Under the pieces are notes generated by a model that searched no databases, was not told the origin of the DNA, and saw nothing but the letters and a program-made list of their open reading frames with translations. This document shows, piece after piece, positions 1-9,784 of a stretch of 64,000 bases of DNA. The stretch covers positions 5,726,323 through 5,790,322 of the forward strand of contig JAJEKV010000060.1 in NCBI GenBank assembly GCA_021234155.1, given 5' to 3'. This DNA is from Isoetes taiwanensis (Eukaryota > Streptophyta > Lycopodiopsida > Isoetales > Isoetaceae). Each line of letters starts with the position of its first letter. Position 1 is the first letter of the stretch. A program made the translations under genes and the position numbers.

Positions 1-178
1 CAACCTCAAGCGTAGGGGTAATCCTTAGTGCAGTAAAGGAGAAGGCATCCCAGATGTCTAGCAATTGTGAGATAAGCACACTTAGTGGTCTGCCAGGTAA
101 CAAACTATTCGAACAAAGGCACCCCCATATCTCTTTGAGGGCTGCACAAATGCTGTAAAGAGCTCGGGCACTGACCAT
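1..178 (+). pseudogene. pogo-like transposase pseudogene, 5' piece
   Basis: This is the left piece of a decayed pogo/Tc1-mariner (CENP-B-like) transposase. In one frame it reads VKEKASQMS, then GNKLFEQRHPHISLR and RARALTM. These match, in order, the CENPB-type DNA-binding domain and linker of the better copy at 29168-31561 (VKERATQMG, GSKWCKLFKQRHPEV, RARAMTQ). The frame contains a stop. The gene continues at 13219 with NxLT and YDEFQFPASRVWN, so the LTR retrotransposon at 179-13213 sits inside its coding sequence. The N-terminal psq helix-turn-helix would lie left of the window. Family assignment rests on similarity within this window plus the pogo WNxDET motif. Confidence 0.7.
174..178. repeat. 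Target site duplication ACCAT, left copy
   Basis: ACCAT directly precedes the TG of the 5' LTR. The same five bases follow the CA of the 3' LTR at 13214-13218. A perfect 5-bp duplication is what a Ty3/gypsy integrase leaves and fixes both ends of the element. Confidence 0.9.
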
Positions 179-1789
179 TGTGATGTTCCAAGTATTTATA
201 CGGTATATGTACAAATACATTGACACGTCACCCAGTATAGATATGCCACCATGGGGTACGGTAACCTAGGGGGTTGACCTAAAAGGGATTTAATTAGCTA
301 TGTTAATTAAAACATTAAGGATAATAACCTATGATTTGGGAAATTAATAATAACTAAGCTAATTATGGTTTGGGAAGGCACCACCTGGCCAAACTCGATT
401 GGCCAGCATGGGGATTGCTAATTGGATCCAATAAGGTGGATCACCACCCCCCTTATCAGCCAGTAACCAACCAGTTGAGCGCCCAAGGAGCAGCTGAGCG
501 CCCAAGGACTGTTGCAGACTTCACCAAATTCACTAAATCACCACTAGTTGTTGCTGCCACCCTACTTGCAGCATCATGGAAGCCCCTCTCGATAACGGTT
601 CCAGCCGAAACACGGGTTAGTAGTAGTTAGCTTGTAACTTATAGGATAGTACTGTAGTACTCTCTTTGCTGATTGCCTTTGTTGAGATTAACCCTTCTCT
701 GGTAAGTAGGATTACATTTCAATTATGAATAGGTGCTCTGTTAAGGAATTGGTTGATGTATCTATGAAGTATTTCGGTAGCTTCCATTAAACAGGGATTT
801 AAAGGGGGGTAGAGACCTCTGAGCTCAAGTATGATAGTATGCTCCTAGCTAGAGCCCTGTAATATTCTTATTAGTTGCGGCCTGTGTACAAGAGACCACC
901 GGGTCGTAGATGCTATGGTCTGGCTTAGCACCAGATAAGGGACACAGTGGTGAAGTGGGGGTGGGGTCTTGCACGAACATAAAAGGCTCCTGAGACTCCT
1001 ACAGTGGGCTAGGCCTGATAGCCGGTCACGGAGAGGGCCGGGTATGGGTCTGACACTCCCTGGGTGTAGAGGTGTGATCCGTATGGAGCATCTTGCACTT
1101 TGAGTAGAATTAGGGTGAGTAAGATGGGTAACTGCGGATGCGGGGGGCCCGATGCGGCACGTATTCTCTAGCTCACCCATGGAACCACTGCGGATCCCCG
1201 AAGGGGACGCTTCCGACCCGCCTCATCTGGACTGGGCGCCATGAACCCGGAGTAGGCTCAAAGGGTGATACCTTGAGTCTGCGTCTCGGGAAGGCTATAG
1301 CGAAGCCATAGCGTGAATCGACCCATCCGCAAAGTGTGTGCCCGGGAGGGGCGGATGGAGTGGACAACCCTAGCCGATGTTCTATGCCGCCCAACGCCAT
1401 GCCAAGACTCCTGGCCCGCCGATCTCTTGAGGCCCACCGTCGGTCGATCCTCACCGAGTCCGAGGGGGTAGAACCTGAGGTTTGGGGTGTTTTCTTAGTT
1501 TTAGATGCATATTCTTTGCCGTTGTTATTGGGATGGACGCGCCACCCTTCGTGGTGGTTATTTATATATGATTTATGCTGTGTGCTAATCCTTGTATTCA
1601 TGCTTCATGACGTAGGGAGCCCATCGGCGTGGGCGAATGAGACCTCCGGTGTCCTTCACACGAGCATCATCTCTACGCAGACGCCTCGGTCGGGCGGAGG
1701 GCCCTGCTCATGGCAAGTCGGTTGCCATGGGAGGGGAAAGTCCCCGTATGTATACGGCCGGGGGTCGTATATATTCAGGGAGCGTCACA
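179..1789 (+). repeat. 5' long terminal repeat
   Basis: A 1,611-bp repeat starting TGTGATGTTCC and ending GGGAGCGTCACA. It matches the 3' LTR at 11611-13213 over its whole length. The first 960 bp or so are almost identical. The GC-rich second half has several small indels and substitutions. Long ORFs on either strand inside it are not shared as coding features with any family and are treated as chance ORFs. An LTR should supply promoter and polyadenylation signals; I cannot place the TSS with confidence. Confidence 0.92.
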
Positions 1790-1790
1790 G

Positions 1791-1803
1791 TGGTATCAGA
1801 GCC
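1791..1803 (+). other. Primer binding site (initiator tRNA-Met)
   Basis: TGGTATCAGAGCC begins one base after the 5' LTR. It is the standard plant retrotransposon primer site complementary to the 3' end of initiator tRNA-Met. Confidence 0.92.
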
Positions 1804-2574
1804 GTGATTTCGGTTGCACGAAATCATAGCACTGACCAAACACTAACTCGTTAGCCCGGTAGTTAGGAGGAGGCTAAGCTAATGTGTTGTTAGTCCTCTT
1901 TGATGTTTGGTTCTGTGTTAGGTTAAACTAAAAAATTGTAGCTTTAAAGAATTAGGGCGACTGGAGGCCCCAAGTTCGGAAGAACTATAAATTCTTGTCG
2001 GTAGTTCAAATGAAGGAGAAAGTGGTTCCATTGGATCGGGCGTACCCCAAATACCCTAGGACAGTCGTCGCTGGCGGAAAAATGGTCAAGGGAAGGCCGG
2101 AAAGTCAACTCGGGCGCCGCTTGAATTTCATCGCCTTGCAGTCGAGGTGGGAGACCCGAAAATGCAGCCGGCGCCCGACCGCCGGTTGCCGCGAAGTCAA
2201 CGCTGGCCCCGGAAGTCAACCGCGCCGCTTTTGCTTTTCCTCGACCCGGTCGGTGGGGAGCGCGTAGAATGCAACCGGGCGCCCGAATCAGGTATGTTTC
2301 ACGATTTTTTCGGGCCAGATAATTTTTTTTTAAGAAAATAAAGAAAAAGTTAATAAGGAAAATTTTAAAATTTCAAAAGTTAACTGGCCGTTATAGTTTT
2401 TCATTTCCGCCTTTGCCTTCGGCCGCTTCCCTCCCGGAATCGACGCTCGCCATCGCCGCCAGATTTGACCCTGCTTCGTCGCCCTTGTTCCTCGCTAACC
2501 CTAGCGCCTTCGTTACCGCTCCCCTAGCCGCAAGCGCTTTACCGCCTATCCTTTTGGACCTTAGCGCCATAGCC
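1804..2574 (+). other. Retrotransposon leader, no assigned gene
   Basis: This is the untranslated leader between the primer binding site and accessory ORF A. It has a GC-rich stretch (about 2090-2285) with the short motif GAAGTCAAC twice, then an AT-rich stretch (2300-2400). Short ORFs on both strands overlap here but none resembles a known family. Confidence 0.5.
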
Positions 2575-3352
2575 ATGGCCAACACCAAGAGCGCTCCGGA
2601 CCCCTCTACCCTCACCATAGCCGAGATCTATGCCTTGATCGCCCGGCATATGGCTACTGACCCGGCTTTTATTGATATACTTCTGGACGAGTTGGTGAAC
2701 CGGTTCGAGAACAATGATAGAATCCCATTACCCCATCTACCACTTCTCCGAGCCGTTTCTGATCCGACTGAACCTCCGCCAGCTACCTTACACCATGGCC
2801 GAGCAACCCGACTTGGTCATGATGTTGATTAAGTTTTACCCTCCCGAATGTGAAGGCCACACCGAGGAGGGGAACATTAGGGATGAGGCCGACCGTATGA
2901 GGAACTTGGTAAGGGAGGACGATAAACGGGAGATAGAGCGGGCCGATACGGCATCTCGAGGGAGGGAGTACCGGTACCTTGGGGATGGAGTCGCCGTTAT
3001 TGATGGCCGGGCTATTAAACTTCCCCCGTATCAGTGGCATGAAGCCTCCCAGAGCTTCATGTGGGGAGCCCCGATTCCTGATATCAGTCTGGATTACTTA
3101 ACGACGATCCAGATTGATATGGCCCAGCGGCCTAACCGGTACCATGCTGAACTTCTTCGCCGTAGCGCAGCACAACATTTCGCTCAGGTTGAAGAAGATC
3201 TTAGGAGAGCCCGGGAATTCCGGGAAGAGCAGGATAGGATAGAACGGGAGAAAGCGGAGAAGGCCCGACAGGAGCAGCCGGACCAGCAGGGTGCAGGAGC
3301 ATCCGGGAGTGGGCAGGGGCCAATACCCGACCGGTTAACACCTAACCGCTAA
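2575..3352 (+). pseudogene. Accessory ORF A of the retrotransposon (frame-broken)
   Basis: This is an unrecognised protein, roughly 250 residues. The likely start is the ATG at 2575 (context GCCATGGCC, MANTKSAPDPSTL). That frame ends at 2832, and similar-looking coding sequence continues one frame over from about 2714 to the TAA at 3350-3352, so a one-base indel is likely near 2714-2830. The second half is charged and helical: REDDKREIERADTASRG, then a central GDGVAVIDGRAIKLPPYQW segment, then a strongly predicted coiled coil rich in E, R, K and A (about 3180-3280) and a flexible Q/G/S tail. It may be a structural, gag-like or regulatory protein, but no domain is recognisable. Its last 30 bases overlap the proposed start of the histone H3 copy in another frame. 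Confidence 0.5.
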
Positions 3353-3453
3353 GCACCGGAGGAAGGCCGCGGGCCCGCAAATCCGGCGCCAATACAAGGA
3401 AAAACTAAAGACCGCCGGCTTTTGGGAAGAATGCGAAGCCCACGGAGGCGTGA
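3322..3453 (+). pseudogene. Decayed N-terminal tail of the histone H3 copy
   Basis: In the same frame as the H3 core, codons from 3322 read N-T-R-P-V-N-T-stop-P-L-S-T-G-G-R. Laid on the H3 start M-A-R-T-K-Q-T-A-R-K-S-T-G-G-K, this keeps R2, T6, S10, T11, G12 and G13 with exact spacing. About 35 extra codons then separate it from residue 37. Three stops (3343, 3406, 3451) interrupt it; the last two could each be a C-to-T change (CAA to TAA, CGA to TGA). The alignment is suggestive, not proven. Confidence 0.4.
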
Positions 3454-3840
3454 GCGCAGTGGGATGGTCCCACCCCGGCTTGTTGGGGCCAAACCGCACT
3501 CGCAAAAAGGGGGCCGCCTCCAAACCCTGCTCCACAGAGGAAGCCCCATCGGTACCAACCCGGCATTGTTGCCTTACGGGAGATCCGTAAGTTTCAGAAG
3601 TCGACCCAACTTCTGATACGGAAGCTCCCCTTCCAGAGGTTGGTACGGGCGATTGCACAGGAGTTTAAGACCGACCTCCGCTTCCAGACATTTGCTATTT
3701 TAGCACTCCAAGAGGCTGCGGAGGCCTATTTGGTGGCGCTTTTTGGTGACGCTAATCTTTGCGCCATCCACGCAAAGAGGGTCACTATCATGCCTAAGGA
3801 TTTAGCCCTCGCCCGCAGGATTCGGGGGGAGCATCCTTAG
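3454..3840 (+). CDS. Histone H3.3-like protein captured by the LTR retrotransposon
   Basis: From 3541 (KPHRYQPG) to the stop at 3838-3840 the translation aligns without gaps to histone H3 residues 37-135. Landmarks are [60 protein letters not shown] and LARRIRGE. The whole histone fold, including C110, H113, R116 and D123 of the H3-H3 interface and K56, K79 and K122, is retained. Y41 and L90 are the plant H3.3 states (H3.1 has F41 and A90); position 87 is F. Changes include R42Q, T45I, E59Q, E73A and E105G. The N-tail is decayed: the frame is open only from 3454, with no ATG, and TGA at 3451 and TAA at 3406 lie upstream. In the same frame from 3322 the positions R2, T6 and S10-T11-G12-G13 can still be aligned. 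It lies between accessory ORFs A and B, well inside the element. Function is unknown: a chromatin decoy or packaging role is inference. Confidence 0.9.
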   Translation, partial: AQWDGPTPACWGQTALAKRGPPPNPAPQRKPHRYQPGIVALREIRKFQKSTQLLIRKLPFQRLVRAIAQEFKTDLRFQTFAILALQEAAEAYLVALFGDANLCAIHAKRVTIMPKDLALARRIRGEHP

Positions 3841-4035
3841 AATATTTTGCGGAGTTTCCGCATTGTAAATATTTTTTTTGAGATTTAATAAAAACTTTTT
3901 GTTTTATATTAAGAACTTTTTTTTTAAAATACGAAAATGCCGACGTCAGCATAATAGAAAGGGATAAAAAGGGGCTTTCAAAGTTCTTTTCATTTGTTGT
4001 CTCTGTTTTTCTTCTTCCTCCTCCCTTCCAGCGCC
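3841..4035 (+). promoter_or_regulatory. Promoter-like spacer between histone copy and ORF B
   Basis: An AT-rich spacer with an arrangement typical of a plant core promoter. GACGTCA at 3942-3948 contains ACGTCA, the hexamer known from plant histone gene promoters. ATAAAAA at 3964-3970 could serve as a TATA box. A pyrimidine-rich leader follows, then ATG at 4036 in good context (GCCATGACC). If real, it would drive ORF B from an internal start. The first part (3841-3900) could be the H3 3' UTR. Confidence 0.35.
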
Positions 4036-5418
4036 ATGACCGACACCGACCTTCTTGCATGGTACCAAGACGGTGAGCATTGGGATTCGCAAGTGCCCTT
4101 CGACCTGTTGCGGCCCTTGCTTTGCCAGCGCCTAGACCTCATCACCAATATGCAGCGGCACCCGGATTATGCCGGGTTCTTAGACTTCTACATGGAGGAG
4201 ATGCTTCCTTTGTGTGTCCCTCTTGGGGATCCTCCCCAATTGTATCTAGAGCGGGAGGTAGTCCGGGTTATGTTAGGGGGTGATACCCATGCGTATGATG
4301 TACTGAAAGGAAAGCTCAGATGGGGCAAACACCTGCCCGTTGTGCAGCATCAGGGGCGACAATATCTTGAGGTTGCCTTCGCCCTAGCCATCCTCATGGA
4401 CCAATACGTTGAGAATGAAACTTTACCTGTAGAGAAAGGCAAACTTCCTGAATCTCCCGAGGAGGGAGATGATGAGCACATAGGTATGGGCGACTTCGCC
4501 CGTTGGAAGCAATTGGCAGAGGAGATGCCACCCCGCCGGGAGCAAGCTGCACGCTTGTCAGGGCTAAATGCCCTTCCAGTTATTTATCACCAAGGGCAAG
4601 AATATCTTCTCTTAAATGATATCATCTGGACTTACCGGTTTTAGGCACCGGCGTAAGGACCATGTGCTTTACGAGTTAGCGGAGTATTACATGGATGATT
4701 TCATCGACTTTGCCCCTATTGAGCTTCCCCCGGAGGTGCAGCAGCTACTCCAGTTCCGCCAGGAGACCATAGAGCCGGCTGAGACTTTGCTACGGCTTCG
4801 GGAACTGGTGATGCAGGAACCGGCCTCTCCACCCTCACCGGATGCCTTTACGGCTATGGGATCTCATGTTCCCAACATTAATATGGTTGAAGTCCCCTCC
4901 GATTCGGATGAGGAAGGAGAGGATTTATACCATAATCCTGCTCATTTGAAGGAAGAGCAGCAGGAACTTAAGGAGGAAGAAGTCCCTATGGACTTAGATA
5001 AGGAGGTGGCCATGTCAGAGACCCCGCAAGGGAAGATATTGGGAAACCACCTGACCCGCTTCTTCTTATCAGCTTTTCGACAGGGACAAGTTTAGCCCGA
5101 GACTTAGGACCGGAGGCCGAAGCTTCCTGGTGGACCCTCCATGCTCTTTCCACATTAGCCGGGCACAAGAAGCTTCCCTATCGTATGTTTACATATGTAC
5201 TTGTACGACGGGATCTTGCCTTGACGGCCTTGGGCCAAGATATTGCACCCTGGATGAGCATGAAGCTCCTTACGGCAGCCCCCTTGGCTGTTGCTTATCC
5301 GCCAGAGGTTGCTTCCATTGCGGCTGCCACTGTGGACCCAGGGGTGACTCTACTGCGACACCGACCGCCGCCACCACCTCCTCGGTCTACAAATGAAGAG
5401 GGAGGACCTAGCTCCTAA
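4036..5418 (+). pseudogene. Accessory ORF B of the retrotransposon (two frame changes)
   Basis: This is an unrecognised protein of about 460 residues. It starts at the ATG at 4036 (MTDTDLLAWYQDG) and stays in that frame to 4644. Coding-like sequence then moves one frame over (about 4640-5095, HVLYELAEYYMDDF, then an acidic segment with SDSDEEGEDL) and returns to the first frame (about 5080-5418, SWWTLHALSTLAGHKKLPY), ending in a proline run and NEEGGPSS. A 12-residue motif occurs twice, LPVVQHQGRQYL (4333-4368) and LPVIYHQGQEYL (4573-4608), which suggests an internal domain duplication. No catalytic motif is visible. It could be a nucleic-acid or capsid-associated accessory protein. The frame changes may be indels in this copy. 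Confidence 0.5.
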
Positions 5419-5640
5419 ATAATTGTATCCCGCATATTATATTCCATATACATGTAGAATTTTGGGTTGGCAGTTTTTTTTAGCCATTCTACAGTTATGA
5501 TATACTATCTCTTTATCAATTGTGACTATTATTTCAATGAATACAATTGAAATTGATCTCTTCTATGACGCGTCTTTCTATCTGTAAAGCTTAGGGCATA
5601 AACAAATTGTTCAATGTTCTATATTCATTTCTATTGTCTT
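5419..5640 (+). other. AT-rich spacer ending in a splice-acceptor-like site
   Basis: No gene is seen. The spacer ends with a pyrimidine stretch and TTGTCTTACAG directly before ORF C at about 5643. This looks like an intron acceptor, so ORF C may be expressed by splicing from an upstream exon. Confidence 0.3.
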
Positions 5641-6102
5641 ACAGAGGAAACACTTGAAGAATATGAGGAGAGGATTACAGACCTGATAAGGAGGGATGAC
5701 CCCGGGCCGCCCGACCAGGACTATGGTCAAAGGTATGGGGAGTACCCGGAATGGGACGAAGGTTACGAGATAGAACCCGCGCCACCAGGGGAGCCCTATG
5801 ACCCAGCCAAAGGGATGGAGATAGTTAACATTCTCAGGGAACGTGCCTACGAGGACCTGAAGCAAACTCTGCGCCGCACATGGGACTATTGGGACATGTC
5901 CAGGCACGAAGCTTTTGAGGACGCCAATGACCATCTGTGGCAAATCTTCTATGCATTAAGGAGGCTTTTCAATCTCCTTATTATTAGCCCAACGCTGGAT
6001 TACCAATCTGAAATAGTACAGGCCTGGGCACGTTACAAGCTCGTTAGGGCTGTACGTGAAAGTGTTCGCTATTCAATTCTGTACCCATTCGCGAACCCCT
6101 AG
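5641..6102 (+). CDS. Accessory ORF C of the retrotransposon
   Basis: An open frame (5614-6102) of unknown family; the coding part probably begins at the acceptor-like site near 5643 because no convincing ATG precedes TEETLEEYEERITDLIRR. It is acidic at first (DDPGPPDQDYGQRYGEYP), then helical and tryptophan- and aromatic-rich (LRRTWDYWDMSRHEAFED, LWQIFYALRRLFNLL). A helical fold of this kind could be gag-like (matrix), but I see no named domain. It lies 200 bp upstream of the proline-rich N-terminus of gag, so the two may be exons or frames of one gag precursor. Confidence 0.45.
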   Translation, partial: TEETLEEYEERITDLIRRDDPGPPDQDYGQRYGEYPEWDEGYEIEPAPPGEPYDPAKGMEIVNILRERAYEDLKQTLRRTWDYWDMSRHEAFEDANDHLWQIFYALRRLFNLLIISPTLDYQSEIVQAWARYKLVRAVRESVRYSILYPFANP

Positions 6103-6302
6103 GCCCAGTCTCTTTGGATTTCTGTCTTGTGATGTTATAGCTAAGTTAAGCTTTAAATCTCCAATGTATAATGTCTGTCCTTGTACTAAATCTTTATATC
6201 AACTTGTGTTGTTACTAATGTACTGAACTATAATAGAATGACTGTTTCCACCTGTAACAAGGATCTTGCTATTGTAGTAGACTAACCCCTGAACAGGAAC
6301 TT
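6103..6302 (+). other. Spacer between ORF C and gag
   Basis: AT-rich, no gene. It ends in CCTGAACAG just before the proline-rich gag N-terminus, again resembling a splice acceptor. Confidence 0.25.
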
Positions 6303-7495
6303 ATGCTAATGAAGAGGCAATTAGGCGAGTTGCAGGCGTATGTGTTGCATGCCAATCCACCCCATCATATACACGAAGACGGACCGGAGTTACCTCCGCC
6401 ACCGCCAAGTCCACCCACACAACAGCCATCTCCACCTGAAACCAGCCCTGTACCTGCACAAAAGGGACCTCGTTCTAAACGTCGACGGAGTTCCTCTAAG
6501 GATAGCGCCACCTCCTCACCATCAGCCACTTCTCCGTCTTCTCTGAGTCGTCGGGATCAGCTGGTGACCACGCTAAGCGTCGGGATAAGGAATACCGCAA
6601 AACAGTTGATACCGCCATAACAAGTATATGGAAGAATAGAAAACTGGCCCAGTTTGATGGGAAATCTAGAGGCGGACTGAATGCAGAGTCCTGGCTGGAC
6701 GAAATGAAAGAATTTGGGAAATCCTATGGCATGACAGAAAAGGATACAGGAAAGGTTGCCACCACGAACCTTACAGGAGCTACCCGTATTTGGTGGAAGG
6801 GCTATGCTAGAGCCAAGCATCTGGATAGAAGCAGGTGCAAATTCAAAAAGTTTGCAAAAGCTTTTAAGTTGCATTATGTGCCTCGTGCGCACAAATGCCA
6901 GCAAATTCAAACCTTTTATAGGTTAGAGCAGAAGGGTATGTCGGTTCAGGCTTACACTGACGAATTTATGCGCCTGAGGCTGTATGTACCAGGTATGAAT
7001 GAAAAGAGGGCAGTGGAGGGCTACATTGAAGGGTTGATCCCAGCAATCAAACGCATGGTTAAGGCCATAGACCCGAAATCAGTTGCGGAGGCTGAGGCTA
7101 AGGCATTGAGCCTCGAGGAGGACACACCAAAGAACCAGTATCCGCGTCCTGCTCCTTACTCGCAGCCACGACCGCCTACACCTTACAGACCCCGTTCGCC
7201 AAGTCCGGGGCCCTCTCAGCAGAACTCTTATGGCCGCCAGGAAAAGAAAGTCACCTTCAACACGGCCGATAAACAGAACAATATCGATAAGGAAGTTCGA
7301 AACCTCTTACAGTCTATTCCCAAAGAGGCCCGAGAACAGCTCCGCCGAGATAAGGCATGCTACAGGTGTATGCGGCCCGGACACTTCATGCAGAATTGTC
7401 CTTATGTCACGCAGACTGCCCAGCTGGCTATGGCCGACCTCGACTGGGACGACCTTGAGTCAACACAACCTGTCGAGGAGGAGGCTCCCGAGTAG
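6303..7495 (+). pseudogene. gag: gag polyprotein (one frame change)
   Basis: This is the capsid/nucleocapsid precursor that packages the element RNA. The N-terminal part (6303 to about 6540) is proline- and serine-rich with a basic KGPRSKRRRSSSK patch. Near 6540-6560 the reading moves one frame and continues as GSAGDHAKRRDKEYRKT into the Retrotrans_gag core (SWLDEMKEFGKSYGM, TRIWWKGY, FYRLEQKGMSVQAYTDEFMR), a proline-rich linker and a CCHC zinc knuckle CYRCMRPGHFMQNC at about 7358-7399. It ends at UAG 7493-7495. The following protease frame is the same frame, so gag and pol are separated only by this stop. Readthrough or a recent nonsense change from CAG/GAG/AAG would both explain it. Confidence 0.85.
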
Positions 7496-9784
7496 ATTCA
7501 CGGTGCGTCTCATATCCTTGCAGCTATAGAAACCGGCAATGCTGAAAGTCAGCCTGCTGTCATTTCCACCATAGGTCAAGTAGACAGTAAGCCTTTTGTA
7601 ATTCTTATGGATACGGGAAGTACACATAATTTTGCTTCTCCTAGAATGGCCCAAGTCTTACAGCTTGAGACATTAAGGTCCCGACCGAGGCCTGTCACCC
7701 TAGCCAGTGGTAAGGTCAGACACACGCATGGCCGTCGCATCAATCTCAAGATGCAGTTGCCAGGAGCACCAGTTGCTTTGGGTGCCGAGTTGATGGATAT
7801 CGGCAAATACGACCTCATTGTTGGTATGGAATTCTTGGCATCTGCAAAAGCCAACATAGACTGCGAGAAACGGGAAGTTACCTTCAACGCAGCTAATGGA
7901 GCCCGCGTGACTATAAAAGGTGAACCATTCAACCCTATCATGCAGTCTATGTCCATCAGGCAGTTAGATAAAGCTATACGCAAGGAAAAGCTTCTTTGCG
8001 TCATTAGGCTTGCCTCCATTGAGTCAGATGCTAAACAGAAGCAAGTAATCGATACCTTGCCAGGGGGGATTGCTCATCTTCTCCGAGAATTTGGTGATCT
8101 TTTCCCAGATGAGATCCAGAACCTTCCTCCTTTTAGAGGGGTGGAATGTGAGATAGCTTTAGAGCCAGGTACCAAGCCTACCAGCAAGGCCCGTGCACTG
8201 CACGAGTCCTCCGAATTAGCGAGCTTAAAAGCAACCGGGGAGTTACTAAACCTAGGTTTCATTCGACCTAGTGTTTCGCCTTTTGGCGCTCCTATCCTTT
8301 TTGTTAAGAAAAAGGACGGCTCGTTGAGGATGTGTATTGATTATCGGCAACTCAACAAGTATACTATCAAGAATCGCTATGCTTTGCCTAGAGCAGATGA
8401 TCTAATGGATCAGTTGCAAGGGGCTAAGTATTTTTCAAAGATTGATCTACGCTCCGGATACCATCAGATAAGGATTAAAGAGGAGGACATCCATAAATCT
8501 GCTTTTCGCACTAGATATGGGCATTATGAGTTTACAGTTATGCCTTTTGGATTAACTAATGCCCCAGCAACTTTCATGCGATTGATGAATGATGTCTTCC
8601 GCCAATACTTGGATGATTTTGTTGTTATTTTCTTTGACAACATTCTCATCTATAGTAAGACCCTAGAGGAGCACGAGAAACATCTTAGATTGGCCCTACA
8701 AAAGCTAAGACGTCATCAGCTCTTCGCCAAGTTCTCTAAGTGCAAGTTTGCCACTCCGAAGGTCGATTATTTGGGCCATATCATTTCGGCAGAGGGGATT
8801 GCTACAGATCCAGCAAAAATAGAGGCCGTAAGGGAATGGCCTATTCCAGGAAATGTTTCCGAGATCCGAAGTTTCTTGGGATTAGCAGGGTATTATCGGA
8901 AATTTGTAAAGGACTTTGCAAAGATTGCAGCACCTCTTACAAACCTTACAAAGCACGAGAAAGTGAAGGATTGGATGGAACATTGGAAGGCAAAAGTTCA
9001 GGGGAGTTTCCAACAGCTTAAAGATGCCTTAACGTCAGCACCAGTTCTCACATTGCTCGATCCGGAAAAGGATAAACTAGTGGCAACGGATGCCAGTAAG
9101 ATTGCCACTGATGGAGTCCTAATGCAGGAGGGGAGGGTTATAGCCTATGATTCAAAGAAAATGAACGAGACGGAGCAGAGATACCCTACCTATGATCAGG
9201 AATTGTTAGCCGTTGTCCGTGCCCTGCGGATATGGAGACGCTACCTTCTTGGTAGAAGATTCCAGTTGGATACGGATCATCAAAGCCTCCGTTATTTATC
9301 CACCCAGCCGAATCTCAACCTCCGTCAGAGACGATGGATGGAATTCCTGGAGGAGTATGACTTCGACATTATGTATAAGCCTGGCAAGCACAATGTGGTT
9401 GCGGATGCGTTGTCATGCCATCCCTTGGTGACCCGAACCCATTGTAATGCCATTTCTACACTCACCAGTGAGTTTGGGAAACAGATAGAGCAGACCTTGG
9501 CCACGGATCCGGAGTTCTGTGACGTTTGGGATAGTTTGGCTAAGGAAGCTCGCACGGATAAGGAGCGCGAAGCCTTTCGTGCGTATAAGAAAGAGGGCAA
9601 CTTATTATATCACAAGGATAAGTTGTGTGTACCTGAGACTTCGGGAGTACGTAAGCTAATCCTCCACGACACACACAACATCCCTATAGCTGGACATGCG
9701 GGGTTTATGAAAACCTACTTTAAGATTCGTTCCAGCTATTTCTGGCCTTCTATGAAAAAGGACATTGCCAGGTACATTAAGTAG
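7496..9784 (+). pseudogene. pol: pol part 1: protease, reverse transcriptase, RNase H
   Basis: The frame is continuous with gag past a single UAG. The aspartic protease has MDTGSTHNF at 7607. RT runs from about 8140 with [30 protein letters not shown] and [12 protein letters not shown]. The catalytic site reads [12 protein letters not shown] at about 8624-8659, where Ty3/gypsy RTs have Y/F-x-DD; the second Asp codon is AAC at 8639, so polymerase activity should be lost. RNase H keeps [21 protein letters not shown] and VADALS. The integrase zinc finger begins (HDTHN, HAGF, H-H part) and is cut by UAG at 9782-9784 immediately before CQVCQ. Confidence 0.93.

Noticed and set aside
1173-1854. ORFs of 142 and 172 codons on opposite strands in the 5' LTR
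   Set aside because: They overlap each other in GC-rich LTR sequence, are not preserved as ORFs in the 3' LTR, and match no family.
3322-3840. CENH3 (centromeric H3) as the source of the histone copy
   Set aside because: The core has the canonical FKTDLRFQ loop and [14 protein letters not shown] ending with no loop-1 insertion; Y41 and L90 indicate H3.3 instead.
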